Source: Burkholderia sp. Bp9142
GTDB taxonomy: Bacteria > Pseudomonadota > Gammaproteobacteria > Burkholderiales > Burkholderiaceae
Direction: 5' to 3'
Assembly: GCF_003853415.1 (NCBI RefSeq)
Contig: NZ_QTPP01000004.1
Span: forward strand, 186,001 to 250,000
DNA length: 64,000 nucleotides
The notes under the pieces are model-generated. The model was not told the DNA's origin. It searched no databases and worked only from the letters and a program-made list of their open reading frames with translations. The translations under genes and the position numbers were made by a program. Positions 10,426 to 20,084 of this stretch are shown one piece after another (within the stretch, counting starts at the first letter, position 1; each line of letters starts with the position of its first letter).

Positions 10426-11376
10426 TTACTTCGTCACGAGATCCACCGGCGTCTCGACCACGCCGGTCATGTCGGCCTGCTTGCGATGCTCGGCGATCGC
10501 CTTGAGCGCCGTGTCGATGCCGAACACGGCCTGCTTCGCCGCGTACTGGTCGGCGGTCGCGAGCACGCGGCCGTCCTTCAGCATCGGCTTGATCGCGTTG
10601 ATGTTGTCGTAGCCGACCACGAACACCTTGCCCTGCTTGCCCGCCGCCCGCACGGCCGACACGGCGCCGATCGCCATGTTGTCGTTGCCGCACAGCAGCG
10701 CCCGCAGGTTCGGGTATTCGTTGAGCATCGCGGCCGCGACCGCATTGCCCTTGTCGATCTCCCATTCGCCCGACTGCACCGACACGACCTTCATCCCGCC
10801 CGCCTTCATCGCATCCTGGAAGCCGGCCGTGCGCTGCTGCGCGTTGGTCGTCGTCGACACGCCTTCGAGGATGCCGACCTGATCGCCCGCCTTCAGCCGC
10901 TTCGCGAGGTAGTCGCCGATCTTGCGCGCGCCCTTGCGGTTGTCCGGGCCGACGAACGGCACGTTCAGGTTCTTCGACTTCAGCACGTCCGGATCGAGCC
11001 GGTTGTCGATGTTCACGACGATGACGCCCGCGTCGACCGCCTTCTTCACGACCGGCACGAGCGCCTTCGAATCGGCCGGCGCGATCACGATCGCATCGAC
11101 CTTCGATACGATCATCTGCTCGACGATGCGGATCTGGTTCGCGGTGTCGGTCTCGTCCTTGATGCCGTTCGTGATCAGGTCGAACTGGCCGGCGTTGTGC
11201 TTCTGGTATTCCTTCGCGCCGTTTTCCATCGTCAGGAAGAACTCGTTGGCGAGCGACTTCATCACGAGCGCGACCTTCGGCTTGGCCGTGGATTGCGCAT
11301 GGACGGCCGGCGCGGCGGCGACCGCGACGGCGGCAAGCGCGGCGGTCAGGAAGCGACGGCGAAAGAGGACATTCAT
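10426..11376 (-). CDS. rbsB: Ribose ABC transporter periplasmic binding protein
   Basis: This 316-residue periplasmic protein of the sugar-binding type I family has a clear signal peptide (RRRFLTAALAAVAVAAAPA, cleavage near HA-Q). Conserved ligand-pocket stretches include NEFFLTMENGAKEY and IVVNIDNRLD. It delivers ribose to RbsC. Two ATGs are near the start. AGGAG abuts the first (11382) directly but sits 6 bases from the second (11376), so 11376 is favoured. It is the first gene of the operon. No rbsD (ribose mutarotase) gene is present here. Confidence 0.95.
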   Translation of the reverse strand: MNVLFRRRFLTAALAAVAVAAAPAVHAQSTAKPKVALVMKSLANEFFLTMENGAKEYQKHNAGQFDLITNGIKDETDTANQIRIVEQMIVSKVDAIVIAPADSKALVPVVKKAVDAGVIVVNIDNRLDPDVLKSKNLNVPFVGPDNRKGARKIGDYLAKRLKAGDQVGILEGVSTTTNAQQRTAGFQDAMKAGGMKVVSVQSGEWEIDKGNAVAAAMLNEYPNLRALLCGNDNMAIGAVSAVRAAGKQGKVFVVGYDNINAIKPMLKDGRVLATADQYAAKQAVFGIDTALKAIAEHRKQADMTGVVETPVDLVTK

Positions 11377-11427
11377 ACACATCTCCTGGCGACTGGCCCG
11401 ACGGGCCGGACTGTTGTTTTAATGTGA

Positions 11428-11439
11428 GCAAACGTTTGC
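11428..11439. promoter_or_regulatory. LacI-type operator palindrome before rbsB
   Basis: GCAAACGTTTGC is a perfect 12-base palindrome centred on CG, about 50 bases upstream of the rbsB start. Central-CG palindromes of this form are typical LacI-family operators, and rbsR lies in the same operon, so this is the probable RbsR binding site. Confidence 0.7.
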
Positions 11440-11667
11440 GCCACACTACCCGGGCATTGGCCATCAATGCTGCTTGTCGGTACCACGGAATGGAAGCGAG
11501 GCAGACGGCCGACTGCCTGGCGCGTGCTGTCGTCGACGCGCCACCGCCGGCGGGACGCCGGCGGAGTGGAGGCTATGCTGTACCGTTTCGGTTCGACGCG
11601 CAACCCGTCTGATCAATATTTAAGGGTTTATTCGGAGCACACGGCCGCGCGTGCCGATTGCCGCGCG

Positions 11668-12054
11668 TTACACCGGGTTGCGCGGCGCCGCTTCGTCGCG
11701 ATCGTCCGACGGCGGCTCGCCGAAGCGATTCGCGTGCGGCGTGCCGGCGATGAAGCCGTTCATCACGAACAGCACGATCGCACCGACGACCGGCACGACG
11801 ATCAGCAGCATCCACCACCCCGATTTGTCGATGTCGTGCAGCCGCTTCACGCCGACCGCGATCGACGACCACACCGACACGACCGCAATCGCGAACAGCA
11901 CGAGCATCACCAGCAGCGGCAGATCCTCGTGCGACGAGCCGCGCGACCCCGCATCGAAGATCGCGCTGAGCGCGCCGTAGGCCACCGCGTAGATCCACCA
12001 CGGCAAACGTCCGATCCGGCCTTCGAAGGAAAAGAGAAACCATTTCAGGTTCAT
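11668..12054 (-). CDS. DUF805 family inner-membrane protein
   Basis: This 128-residue protein begins MNLKWFLFSFEGRIGRLPWW, the hallmark of DUF805 (YhaH/YhaI-like) membrane proteins. Three to four hydrophobic segments follow, with the conserved VKRLHDIDKSGWW motif. The function of the family is unknown. The start at 12054 is chosen because AAGAGG lies a few bases upstream; an ATG six codons earlier has no such site. It stands alone between the rbs operon and cysB. Confidence 0.9.
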   Translation of the reverse strand: MNLKWFLFSFEGRIGRLPWWIYAVAYGALSAIFDAGSRGSSHEDLPLLVMLVLFAIAVVSVWSSIAVGVKRLHDIDKSGWWMLLIVVPVVGAIVLFVMNGFIAGTPHANRFGEPPSDDRDEAAPRNPV

Positions 12055-12390
12055 TGATCGCCTCTTGGTCATGCGTGACGCAGGATTCGCGGTGCGACGC
12101 AGCGCCGACGCGGTTCGCCGACCGGCGTTTCCGCGAATTAGATCATATCTTCATGAGAATGACCCGTTCGACATGGTCGCAACGAGGCATTCGGATCTGC
12201 CGTCTTGTTTTTCTGTTGATCGGCGAACACGCGGCGGCCGCCGCTGGCGGCCAACCGGACTGCCAGCGACGACTTCGATCGAAGGTTCGACGCGCCGGCA
12301 CACCATGACGGCACGGAACCGGCGTCATGGCGGCCCCCATGCAACGCGTCCGGCGGGTGCTTGCCGCGCCCCCGGAACATCGCCCCGCCG
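12055..12390. other. Non-coding gap between cysB-type regulator and DUF805 gene
   Basis: About 335 bases. The side nearest the DUF805 gene includes an AT-richer patch (around 12135-12160) that could hold its promoter. Reading frames here are Arg-rich shadows. No terminator or RNA gene is evident. Confidence 0.4.
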
Positions 12391-13317
12391 TCAGACCGCT
12401 TCGCGCAGCAGCCCGGCGATTTCCGCTTCGTTCAGGTGCGGCGCGAACATCTCGATCAGCCGGTACGCATACGCGCGCAGGAACGCGCCCTTGCGCAACC
12501 CGACGCGCGTCGTGCTTGCCTCGAACAGGTGCTGCGTGTCGAGCGCGACGAGCCCGGTGTCGCGCTGCGGATCGAAGGCCATCGCCGCGACGACGCCGAT
12601 CCCCATCCCGAGCTCGACGTAGGTCTTGATCACGTCCGCGTCGATCGCGGTCAGCACGACGTCGGGCACGGCGCCGGCTTGCGCGAACGCCTGGTCGATG
12701 TGCGAGCGGCCCGTGAAGTCCTGGTCGTACGTGATGATCGGGTACTCGGCGATTTCGTCGAGCGTCAGGTTCTCGCGGCCGACGAGCGGATGCCCCTTCG
12801 GCACGACGACCGTGTGGTGCCACGAATAGCACGGGAACGTGACGATGTCCGGATAGCGATCGAGCGCCTCGGTCGAGATGCCGAGATCGGCTTCGCCGTT
12901 CAGGATCATCTGCGCGATCTGCTGCGGGCTGCCCTGGCGCAGCGCGAGATGCACTTTCGGGAACACGTCGGTGAACTGCCGGATCACCTTCGGCAGCGCG
13001 TAGCGCGCCTGCGTGTGCGTCGTCGCGACGACGAGGTGGCCGCTGTCCTGGTCCGCGAACTGGCGCGCGACGCGGCGCAGGTTTTCCGCGTCGAGCAGCA
13101 TCCGCTCGATCAGCTGGTGCACGGCCTTGCCGGGCTCGGTGAGCCCCGTGAGCCGCTTGCCGCGCCGGATGAAGATGTCGACGCCCAGTTCATCCTCGAG
13201 ATCCTTGATCTGCTTCGACACGCCCGACTGCGACGTGTACAGCACGTTCGCGACCTCCGTCAGGTTCATGTTCTGGCGCACGGCTTCGCGCACGAAACGC
13301 AATTGCTGAAAATTCAT
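12391..13317 (-). CDS. cysB: CysB-family LysR transcriptional regulator of sulfur assimilation
   Basis: This 308-residue LysR-type regulator starts MNFQQLRFVREAVRQN, closely following the CysB/Cbl subfamily. The helix-turn-helix is around residues 18-38 (NLTEVANVLYTSQSGVSKQI). The effector domain contains the CysB-type TTHTQARYALP stretch, which in the family binds the inducer N-acetylserine or sulfate-like ligands. It sits directly downstream of the sulfate transport genes, supporting control of sulfate and sulfonate use. Cbl or SsuR cannot be fully excluded by sequence alone. The ATG at 13317 fits family length; upstream frame extension is non-conserved. Confidence 0.92.
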   Translation of the reverse strand: MNFQQLRFVREAVRQNMNLTEVANVLYTSQSGVSKQIKDLEDELGVDIFIRRGKRLTGLTEPGKAVHQLIERMLLDAENLRRVARQFADQDSGHLVVATTHTQARYALPKVIRQFTDVFPKVHLALRQGSPQQIAQMILNGEADLGISTEALDRYPDIVTFPCYSWHHTVVVPKGHPLVGRENLTLDEIAEYPIITYDQDFTGRSHIDQAFAQAGAVPDVVLTAIDADVIKTYVELGMGIGVVAAMAFDPQRDTGLVALDTQHLFEASTTRVGLRKGAFLRAYAYRLIEMFAPHLNEAEIAGLLREAV

Positions 13318-13397
13318 GGGTATGCCTCTTAGGCTGTCGTTGTTCGAATGTCGATTCGGAGCGGTAGCCGCCCTCTTCTCTTTATCGGGTTCGGGCG

Positions 13398-14456
13398 TCA
13401 GTGTGCGGGAAATACGCGGACCGCGCGCGGCACGGCCGTCGCGCCGTCGCCGACCTGCAGCGCGAGCGCACGCCACGCGTCGCGATCGAGTTCCGCTTCG
13501 AGCGCGCCGCCCGTGCGCGCCTCGAGCTCGACCCGCACCGAGCCGCCGAGCGGGATCACGCGGCGCACGTCGACCGCGATGCCGTCGCGATGCCCGTCGC
13601 CGGCCGGCCACAGCTGCAGATCGTGCGGCCGCACGTACGCGTTCGCGGGGCCCGCGAAATCGGCGTCGACCGCGATCGGCGCCGCCGCGCCTTCCGCGAC
13701 GAAGCCGCGTCCGGCGACCGTGCCCGGCAGCCGGTTCGCCGCGCCCAGGAACTCGTAGACGAACGCGCTTTCAGGATGATCGTAGACGTCCTGCGGGCTG
13801 CCGACCTGCTCCACGTGACCGCGGTTCAGCACGACGATGCGGTCGGCCACTTCCAGCGCTTCCTCCTGGTCGTGCGTGACGAAGATCGTCGAGATGTGCA
13901 GGTCGTCGTGCAGGCGCCGCAGCCAGCCGCGCAATTCCTTGCGCACCTTCGCGTCGAGCGCGCCGAACGGCTCGTCGAGCAGCAGCACCTTCGGCTCGAC
14001 CGCGAGCGCACGGGCCAGCGCGATCCGCTGGCGCTGGCCGCCCGACAGCTCGGACGGATAGCGCTGCGCGAGCCAGTCGAGCTGCACCAGCTTCAGCAGT
14101 TCGTGCACCTTGTCGCGGATCACCGCTTCCGACGGCCGCTCGCGGCGCGGCTTCACGCGCAGCCCGAACGCGACGTTCTCGAATACGGTCATGTGGCGGA
14201 ACAGCGCGTAATGCTGGAACACGAAGCCGACCTGGCGGTCGCGCGCGCCGACCGACGCGACGTCGAGCCCCTGCAGCACGACCTGGCCGGCGTCCGCGTG
14301 CTCGAGGCCCGCGATCACGCGCAACAGCGTGGTCTTGCCGCAGCCGGACGGCCCGAGCAGCGCGACGAGCTCGCCCGGCGGAAAGTCGAGCGACACGTTG
14401 TCGAGGGCGGTGAAATCGCCGAAGCGCTTGTGAAGGTGACGGACGGTGATACCCAT
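13398..14456 (-). CDS. cysA: Sulfate/thiosulfate ABC transporter ATP-binding protein
   Basis: This 352-residue CysA-type ATPase starts [20 protein letters not shown]. Walker A is GPSGCGKTT, the signature LSGGQRQR, Walker B with DEPFGALD, and a C-terminal TOBE-like regulatory domain of about 110 residues. It energises import through CysT and CysW. AAGAGG lies upstream of the ATG at 14456, and cysW ends only 13 bases before, so they form one operon. The frame is open another 31 codons upstream but that overlaps cysW. Confidence 0.96.
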   Translation of the reverse strand: MGITVRHLHKRFGDFTALDNVSLDFPPGELVALLGPSGCGKTTLLRVIAGLEHADAGQVVLQGLDVASVGARDRQVGFVFQHYALFRHMTVFENVAFGLRVKPRRERPSEAVIRDKVHELLKLVQLDWLAQRYPSELSGGQRQRIALARALAVEPKVLLLDEPFGALDAKVRKELRGWLRRLHDDLHISTIFVTHDQEEALEVADRIVVLNRGHVEQVGSPQDVYDHPESAFVYEFLGAANRLPGTVAGRGFVAEGAAAPIAVDADFAGPANAYVRPHDLQLWPAGDGHRDGIAVDVRRVIPLGGSVRVELEARTGGALEAELDRDAWRALALQVGDGATAVPRAVRVFPAH

Positions 14457-14469
14457 TCTGATTGCCTCT

Positions 14470-15417
14470 TTACGAATTCGACGAATTGGCGGCGACGGGG
14501 CCGGCATGAGCGGGAACGTCATCGCGTGCGCCGGCCAGCTCGGCAGCAAGATGACGCTCGGCGAGCAGCTTCAGCGCGAGCGTGACGAGCGCGAGCAGCG
14601 CCAGCACCGACGCCACCGCGAACGCCGCCGCGAAGTTGTATTCGTTGTACAGGATCTCGACGTGCAGCGGCATCGTGTCGGTTACGCCGCGAATATGACC
14701 GGACACGACCGACACCGCGCCGAACTCGCCCATCGCGCGCGCGTTGCACAGGATCACGCCGTACAGCAGGCCCCACTTCACGTTCGGCAGCGTCACGCGC
14801 CGGAAGATCTGCCAGCCCGACGCGCCCAGCACGCGCGCGGCCTCTTCCTCGTCGGTGCCCTGCGCCTGCATCAGCGGGATCAGTTCGCGCGCGACGAACG
14901 GGAACGTGACGAAGATCGTCGCAAGCACGATGCCCGGCACCGCGAAGATGATCTGCACGTCGTGGTCCTGCAGCCACGGCCCGAGCCAGCCCTGCGCACC
15001 GAACAGCAGCACGTAGACCAGGCCCGAGATCACCGGCGACACGGAGAACGGCAGGTCGATCAGCGTGGTCAGCAACGCCTTGCCGCGGAATTCGAACTTC
15101 GCGATCGCCCACGATGCGCACACGCCGAACACGAGGTTCAGCGGCACCGCGATCACGGCGACGGTCAGCGTCAGCTTGATCGCCGACCATGCGTCGGGAT
15201 CGGCGAGCGATTCGAGATAGAAGCCGACGCCCTTGCGCAGCGCCTCGAAGAACACCGCGGCGAGCGGCACGACGAGGAAGAATGCGAGGAACGCCAGCGC
15301 GACGCCGATCAGCAGCCAGCGCACGGCGCGCGGCTCGCTGACGGGGTCGAGCTGTTTCGCGGCGCGCACGCGCGCGGCGGACGGGTGGTTGAGCACGGCG
15401 CTGGACTCCTGGCTCAT
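14470..15417 (-). CDS. cysW: Sulfate ABC transporter permease CysW
   Basis: This 315-residue inner-membrane permease has about six hydrophobic helices and the ABC-permease cytoplasmic loop around [19 protein letters not shown]. The stretch [19 protein letters not shown] is typical of CysW. It pairs with CysT to form the sulfate/thiosulfate channel. Its ATG at 15417 overlaps the cysT stop (ATGA). Confidence 0.96.
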   Translation of the reverse strand: MSQESSAVLNHPSAARVRAAKQLDPVSEPRAVRWLLIGVALAFLAFFLVVPLAAVFFEALRKGVGFYLESLADPDAWSAIKLTLTVAVIAVPLNLVFGVCASWAIAKFEFRGKALLTTLIDLPFSVSPVISGLVYVLLFGAQGWLGPWLQDHDVQIIFAVPGIVLATIFVTFPFVARELIPLMQAQGTDEEEAARVLGASGWQIFRRVTLPNVKWGLLYGVILCNARAMGEFGAVSVVSGHIRGVTDTMPLHVEILYNEYNFAAAFAVASVLALLALVTLALKLLAERHLAAELAGARDDVPAHAGPVAANSSNS

Positions 15418-16328
15418 TGCTGGCCTCCTGCCGCGGTCGCGGCAACGGTGACGGTCGACGGCGCGGGGCCGCTCGCTCCCTTGCCGGACGAGCCACGGCT
15501 CGTCCGGCGCTGCAGATACCACTGCAGCGTGTTGATCAGCAGCAGCATCAGGAACGACACGACCAGCATCACGACCGCCAGCGCGGTCGCGCCCGCGTAG
15601 TCGTATTGCTCGAGCTTCGTGATGATCAGCAGCGACGTGATCTCGGATTTCATCGGCACGTTGCCGGCAATGAAAATCACCGACCCGTATTCGCCGAGCG
15701 CGCGCGCGAACGCGAGCGCGAACCCGGTGAGCAGCGCCGGCAGCACGGCCGGCAGCACGACGCGGCGGAACGTCAGCCAGCGCGACGCGCCGAGGCACGC
15801 GGCGGCCTCTTCCTGCTCGCGCTCGAAATCCTCGAGCACGGGCTGCACGGTGCGCACGACGAACGGCAGCCCGATGAAGGTCAGCGCCACCAGCACGCCC
15901 ACCGGCGTGAACGCGATCTTGATGCCGAACGGCGCGAGATACTGGCCGACCCAGCCGTTGGTCGCATAGACGGCAGCGAGCGAGATGCCGGCGACCGACG
16001 TCGGCAGCGCGAACGGCAGGTCGACGATCGCATCGACGAGGCGCTTGAACGGGAACGTGTAGCGCACCAGCACCCACGCGACGAGAAAGCCGAACACGGC
16101 GTTGATCAATGCGCCGCCGAGCGCCGCGGAGAACGTCAGCCGGTACGACGCGACTACGCGCGGCGACGCGACGGCGGTGACGAACTGGTCCCACGACAGC
16201 GTCGCGGTCTTCAGGAACGTGGCGGCGAGCGGGATCAGCACCACGAGGCTCAAATAGGCCACCGTGATGCCGAGCGTCACGCCGAAACCGGGCAGCGCGC
16301 TCGGCTTGCGAAAGGTGTACGTCGTCAT
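15414..16328 (-). CDS. cysT: Sulfate ABC transporter permease CysT
   Basis: This 304-residue permease begins [20 protein letters not shown]. Six hydrophobic segments, the loop [18 protein letters not shown] and the [20 protein letters not shown] region identify CysT (CysU). A Ser/Pro/Ala-rich tail of about 30 residues ends the protein. It lies about 135 bases downstream of sbp, separated by a strong hairpin, and overlaps cysW by 4 bases. Confidence 0.96.
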   Translation of the reverse strand: MTTYTFRKPSALPGFGVTLGITVAYLSLVVLIPLAATFLKTATLSWDQFVTAVASPRVVASYRLTFSAALGGALINAVFGFLVAWVLVRYTFPFKRLVDAIVDLPFALPTSVAGISLAAVYATNGWVGQYLAPFGIKIAFTPVGVLVALTFIGLPFVVRTVQPVLEDFEREQEEAAACLGASRWLTFRRVVLPAVLPALLTGFALAFARALGEYGSVIFIAGNVPMKSEITSLLIITKLEQYDYAGATALAVVMLVVSFLMLLLINTLQWYLQRRTSRGSSGKGASGPAPSTVTVAATAAGGQQ

Positions 16329-16370
16329 CGGATGCTCTTGCTGGGTCGATGCTGCTCACGGGTCCGGCAC

Positions 16371-16402
16371 AAACGCCGGCGCGGTGAGCCGCGCCGGCGT
16401 TT
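16371..16402 (-). terminator. Strong hairpin between sbp and cysT (probable partial terminator)
   Basis: A perfect 14-base-pair stem (AAACGCCGGCGCGG at 16371-16384 with its complement at 16389-16402) closes a TGAG loop. On the minus strand it lies just after sbp and before cysT, and the RNA stem ends in UUU without a longer U tract. Such elements often let a binding-protein gene be expressed above its downstream permeases, by mRNA protection or partial termination. Confidence 0.65.
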
Positions 16403-16463
16403 GCGCCGGGGATACGGCGCGCTGTCGTGGCGCGCCGCTGTCGTTATGGGTTGCTGCCTGGCG

Positions 16464-17501
16464 TTACTGCGGCTTGTAGATCGAGTCGAACACGCCGCCG
16501 TCCGCGAAATGCGTCTTCTGCGCATTCGTCCAGCCGCCGAAGGTGTCGTCGACCGTGTACAGCTTCAGCTTCGGAAACTGCTTCGTCAGCTCTGCCGGCA
16601 CGTTCTTCGAACGCGGACGATAGTAGTTGCGCGCCGCGATTTCCTGGCCCTGCGGGCTGTACAGGAAATTCAGGTAGGCCTCGGCCAGCTTGCGCGTGCC
16701 CTTCTTGTCGACCACCTTGTCGACCACCGCGACGGGCGGCTCGGCCAGGATGCTCACCGACGGCACGACGATCTCGAACTTGTCGGTGCCGAATTCCTTG
16801 ATCGACAGGAACGCCTCGTTCTCCCACGCGATCAGCACGTCGCCGATGCCGCGCTGCACGAAGCTCGTCGTAGCGCCTCGCGCGCCCGAATCGAGCACGC
16901 CTGCATTCTTGTAGAGCTTCGTCACGAATTCCTTCGCGCTTTGCTCGTTGCCGCCCGGCTTGTGCACGGCGTACGCCCATGCGGCCAGGTAGTTCCAGCG
17001 CGCGCCGCCCGACGTCTTCGGGTTCGGCGTGACGATCGAGATGCCCGGCTTGGTCAGGTCGTCCCAGTCCTTGATCCCTTTCGGGTTGCCCTTGCGCACC
17101 AGGAACACGATCGTCGACGTGTACGGCGATGCGTTGTCCGGCAGGCGCTTCTGCCAATCCTTGTTCACCAGCCCCTTGTTGGCGAGCGCATCGATGTCGT
17201 AGGCGAGCGCCAGCGTGACGACGTCGGCCTGCAGGCCGTCGAGCACCGAGCGCGCCTGCGCGCCCGAGCCGCCATGCGACTGCTTGAAGTTGACCGTCTC
17301 GCCCGTCTTCGCCTTCCACTCCTTGCCGAACGCCTGGTTGAAGTCCTGATACAACTCGCGCGTCGGGTCGTACGATACGTTCAGGAACGTCGTATCGGCC
17401 TGGGCATGCGTCGCGACGCCCAGCGCCGCCGCCGCGCCCAGCGCGAGTGTTGCGATCAGGCGGCCCACTCCGCCCACCAGCCCCGTATTGCGCTTCGCCA
17501 T
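16464..17501 (-). CDS. sbp: Periplasmic sulfate-binding protein
   Basis: This 345-residue protein has a signal peptide of about 35 residues (cleavage near HAQA-D). Family signatures include [18 protein letters not shown] near the mature N-terminus and [18 protein letters not shown] near the C-terminus. It captures sulfate and hands it to CysTWA. It is the first gene of the sulfate operon. The upstream region 17510-17600 is strikingly AT-rich, as expected for a CysB-activated promoter. CysP (thiosulfate-binding) is the close alternative. Confidence 0.94.
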   Translation of the reverse strand: MAKRNTGLVGGVGRLIATLALGAAAALGVATHAQADTTFLNVSYDPTRELYQDFNQAFGKEWKAKTGETVNFKQSHGGSGAQARSVLDGLQADVVTLALAYDIDALANKGLVNKDWQKRLPDNASPYTSTIVFLVRKGNPKGIKDWDDLTKPGISIVTPNPKTSGGARWNYLAAWAYAVHKPGGNEQSAKEFVTKLYKNAGVLDSGARGATTSFVQRGIGDVLIAWENEAFLSIKEFGTDKFEIVVPSVSILAEPPVAVVDKVVDKKGTRKLAEAYLNFLYSPQGQEIAARNYYRPRSKNVPAELTKQFPKLKLYTVDDTFGGWTNAQKTHFADGGVFDSIYKPQ

Positions 17502-17722
17502 CCTTGGTTCTCCAGTGTTGTCGGTATTGCGATGTCGGGCCAGTCTAACGAACGGGTTACATGATTAAAAATAATCGTTCTTCATTTTTTAATACTCAAA
17601 AGTGCTAACGCAGACGGGACGGACGGTTGCGGCGGACGAACCGGCGTCCGGACGTCGCGACATCGCGCCGGAACCGGCGCGATCGCGTCGAACCTCAAGT
17701 AACACTTGAAATTCTCGAAGTA

Positions 17723-17738
17723 CTGTATAAAAATACAG
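17723..17738. promoter_or_regulatory. LexA (SOS) box 1 upstream of lexA
   Basis: CTGTATAAAAATACAG matches the CTGT-N8-ACAG SOS box perfectly. It overlaps the AT-rich likely -10 region of lexA. A TTGAAA lies at 17706-17711 as a candidate -35. Confidence 0.93.
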
Positions 17739-17742
17739 CTCA

Positions 17743-17758
17743 CTGTCTATCCATACAG
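17743..17758. promoter_or_regulatory. LexA (SOS) box 2 upstream of lexA
   Basis: CTGTCTATCCATACAG is a second perfect CTGT-N8-ACAG site, ending 7 bases before the lexA ATG. Centres of the two boxes are 20 bases apart, about two helical turns, so two LexA dimers can bind the same face. This matches autoregulation of lexA. Confidence 0.93.
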
Positions 17759-17765
17759 TTGAGCC

Positions 17766-18413
17766 ATGACCAAACTCACCGCCCGTCAGCAGCAAGTGTT
17801 CGACTTGATCCGCCGCGCGATCGAGCGCTCCGGTTTCCCGCCCACGCGTGCCGAGATCGCGGCCGAGCTGGGTTTCAGCTCGCCGAATGCGGCCGAGGAA
17901 CACCTGCGTGCGCTGGCGCGTAAAGGCGTGATCGAGCTGGCCGCCGGCGCGTCGCGCGGCATCCGCCTGCTTGGCATCGACGATGCGCCGCACCAGTTCA
18001 CGCTGCCGCATGCCGGCCTGATGCAGCTGTCGCTGCCGCTCGTCGGCCGGGTGGCGGCCGGTAGCCCGATCCTCGCGCAGGAACACATCTCGCAGCATTA
18101 CGTGTGCGATCCCGCACTGTTCACCAGCAAGCCCGACTACCTGCTGAAGGTGCGCGGCCTGTCGATGCGCGACGCCGGCATTCTCGACGGCGACCTCCTC
18201 GCCGTGCAGAAGCGCACCGAAGCGAAGGACGGCCAGATCATCGTCGCGCGTCTCGGCGACGACGTCACGGTCAAGCGCCTGATGCGCCGGCCCGGCGGCC
18301 TCGAGCTGATCGCGGAGAACCCGGATTACGAAAACATCTTCGTCAAGGCCGGCAGCGCGGAATTCGCGCTGGAAGGCATCGCCGTCGGGCTGATCCGCTC
18401 GGGCGAACTCTGA
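17766..18413 (+). CDS. lexA: LexA repressor of the SOS response
   Basis: This 215-residue protein has an N-terminal winged helix ([17 protein letters not shown], then [20 protein letters not shown]). The self-cleavage site Ala98-Gly99 lies in GRVAAGSP. The catalytic dyad is Ser133 (GLSMRDAG) and Lys170 (VTVKRLM). On DNA damage RecA filaments promote autocleavage and derepression of SOS genes. Two SOS boxes precede the gene. Two unknown genes follow in the same direction at spacings of about 26 and 29 bases. Confidence 0.98.
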   Translation: MTKLTARQQQVFDLIRRAIERSGFPPTRAEIAAELGFSSPNAAEEHLRALARKGVIELAAGASRGIRLLGIDDAPHQFTLPHAGLMQLSLPLVGRVAAGSPILAQEHISQHYVCDPALFTSKPDYLLKVRGLSMRDAGILDGDLLAVQKRTEAKDGQIIVARLGDDVTVKRLMRRPGGLELIAENPDYENIFVKAGSAEFALEGIAVGLIRSGEL

Positions 18414-18439
18414 CAATCGGTCTCGCTGAGGAGAACACC

Positions 18440-18778
18440 ATGGAACGCCTTTCCCGTCTGCTGCCTTTCCGTCAATTCGGTCGCCTGCGTCACCTGCGCG
18501 GCCGCACGCCCTGCGCGCCGCTGTCCGCCACAGCGCCCGTGGTGAGCCAAGAAGTCGCAGTTGAACGGCAGGCGTCGCTGCTGCCGTCGGCGCTTCCCGC
18601 ATTCGCGCGGGTGTCGCTGAACGCCGGCCTGAATCACGCGGAACCGGCGCGCCGTGCGCCCGTGCGCGTCTATCACGGTCGGTCGCGCCTGATCATGGTC
18701 GGGACGATCGATGCCGTGTGCCGGATGATCGATCGCTGCATTGCCGAGGAACGATCGGCCACGCACGGCGGTCTCTGA
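18440..18778 (+). CDS. Hypothetical protein encoded just downstream of lexA
   Basis: A 112-residue basic protein starting MERLSRLLPFRQFGRLRHLR. A GAGGAG site lies 7 bases before the ATG at 18440, so translation is well supported. The C-terminal part, around RVYHGRSRLIMVGTIDAVCR, looks like a compact folded segment; the middle is Ala/Pro-rich. I recognise no family. It starts 26 bases after lexA with no terminator between, so it is probably SOS-induced with lexA. In pseudomonads and xanthomonads the cell-division inhibitor SulA sits in this position, but I see no SulA-like sequence here. Confidence 0.75.
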   Translation: MERLSRLLPFRQFGRLRHLRGRTPCAPLSATAPVVSQEVAVERQASLLPSALPAFARVSLNAGLNHAEPARRAPVRVYHGRSRLIMVGTIDAVCRMIDRCIAEERSATHGGL

Positions 18779-18807
18779 TTGCGGAACCTGTCCGCACCGG
18801 AGGCATC

Positions 18808-19494
18808 GTGACTGGATCTTCGGGCCGCGCATGGCGGCTCAAGCCCCTGCTGATCGTCACGCTGGTCGTCGCCGTCCTGATGGCGATCGGCTATGCGTAC
18901 GCCTCGCCGTACGTCGCGCTCGGTCGCCTGAAATCGGCGATCGATGCGCGCGATGCGCAAGCGGTCAGCGGATATGTCGATTTTCCGTCGCTGCGCATCA
19001 GCCTGAAGCAGCAGGTCACGGAAGAGTTGATGCGCCGGATCGATGCGGTGAAAAAGGACAATCCGTTCGCGGTGATTGGCGCGCTGATCGGATCTGCACT
19101 GATCGGCCCGCTGGTCGATGTCTATGCGACACCGGAAGGTGTGGCCGCGCTGATGAGCGGCATCCCGCCGCGCGGCAATCCGGGCGAGCGGCCACCTGAA
19201 TGGCCGGGCCCGCCGTCAGGCGGTGCGCCCGGCAACGCACCGGCCACGCCGCCGGCCAATCCGGCGAGCGCACCCCTACCGGGCAGCAACGCCACCGCCT
19301 CGGCTGCGCCGGCACCCGCGCCAGCGAGCCCGAGCGATGCCGGTCATCCGCAGCAAACGCATGCCGGCTACCGGAATATCGATGAATTCGTCGTAACCTA
19401 CCAGCGCAACGCCGACGGCACGCGCTATGCGGCGATCTTCCACCGCTTCGGCCTGTTCTCGTGGAAACTATCCGCGATTGACCTGCACGCCTGA
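18808..19494 (+). CDS. DUF2939 family membrane-anchored protein
   Basis: A 228-residue protein with one N-terminal membrane helix (LKPLLIVTLVVAVLMAIGYA), then the DUF2939 core (ASPYVALGRLKSAIDARDAQ, VDFPSLRISLKQQV). A long Pro/Ala/Gly-rich linker (about residues 125-180) leads to a conserved C-terminal segment ending in WKLSAIDLHA. The start is a GTG at 18808, 4 bases after GGAGG. The function of DUF2939 is unknown; the topology suggests a periplasmic domain tethered to the inner membrane. It may be read through from lexA. Confidence 0.85.
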   Translation: MTGSSGRAWRLKPLLIVTLVVAVLMAIGYAYASPYVALGRLKSAIDARDAQAVSGYVDFPSLRISLKQQVTEELMRRIDAVKKDNPFAVIGALIGSALIGPLVDVYATPEGVAALMSGIPPRGNPGERPPEWPGPPSGGAPGNAPATPPANPASAPLPGSNATASAAPAPAPASPSDAGHPQQTHAGYRNIDEFVVTYQRNADGTRYAAIFHRFGLFSWKLSAIDLHA

Positions 19495-19586
19495 GCAGTC
19501 GCGATCGCGGTCGATGCCGCTGATGCGACACAACGCGCGATCGGCCTGAATCGCGGCACAACCCGGCCGGCCACGCAATCGCAGCG

Positions 19587-20084
19587 TCACTTGCCGTTCG
19601 AGGTGGCCGCTTCGCGTTCGCGCGCGATCTCGGCCTTTTGCTCTTCCGCCGACGAACACGCGACCAGAATGCTGCAACTCACGCGATCAAGCAGTTGCGT
19701 GTTGCCCGACCCCATCCACCATCTCGACAACCCGCTGCGGCACCGATGGCCGACGACGACGAGGTCGGCCTTCAACTCCGTCGCGAGATTCGCGATTTCG
19801 TCGATCGGATAGCCGAACGCGAAATGGCCTTCCGCCTGAACGCCACGCTCGCGCAGCCAGTTCACGCCTTCCTGCAGGATCTCGCGCGCGGTTTCCTCGA
19901 AGCGGCCGCACGCGACGTCGGTCAGCAGCCCCGCGCTTTGCGCGATGCTCGAGCGCATGTCGACGACCGACAGCAAATGCGTTTCCGCCTTCAGGTCCAG
20001 CGCGAGATTGGCACCGCACCGCAATGCCTTGCGTCCTTCGAGTGTGCCGTCGTAGCACAGCAGAATCTTGTTGTAGCTAGCCAT
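19587..20084 (-). CDS. Universal stress protein, UspA family
   Basis: This 165-residue cytoplasmic protein has the UspA fold: a beta strand start (NKILLCYDGTLEGRKAL), and the nucleotide-loop signature VVVGHRCRSGLSRWWMGSG followed by the family's final strand (CSILVAC). The G-x2-G-x9-G pattern resembles that of ATP-binding members but is altered (GHRC in place of GSRG-type), so nucleotide binding is uncertain. GGAGG precedes the ATG at 20084. It diverges from the nodIJ genes. Confidence 0.92.
   Translation of the reverse strand: MASYNKILLCYDGTLEGRKALRCGANLALDLKAETHLLSVVDMRSSIAQSAGLLTDVACGRFEETAREILQEGVNWLRERGVQAEGHFAFGYPIDEIANLATELKADLVVVGHRCRSGLSRWWMGSGNTQLLDRVSCSILVACSSAEEQKAEIAREREAATSNGK

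Noticed and set aside
17589-18602. Minus-strand frame across lexA
   Set aside because: Antisense to lexA, whose SOS boxes and catalytic residues are clear; shadow composition.
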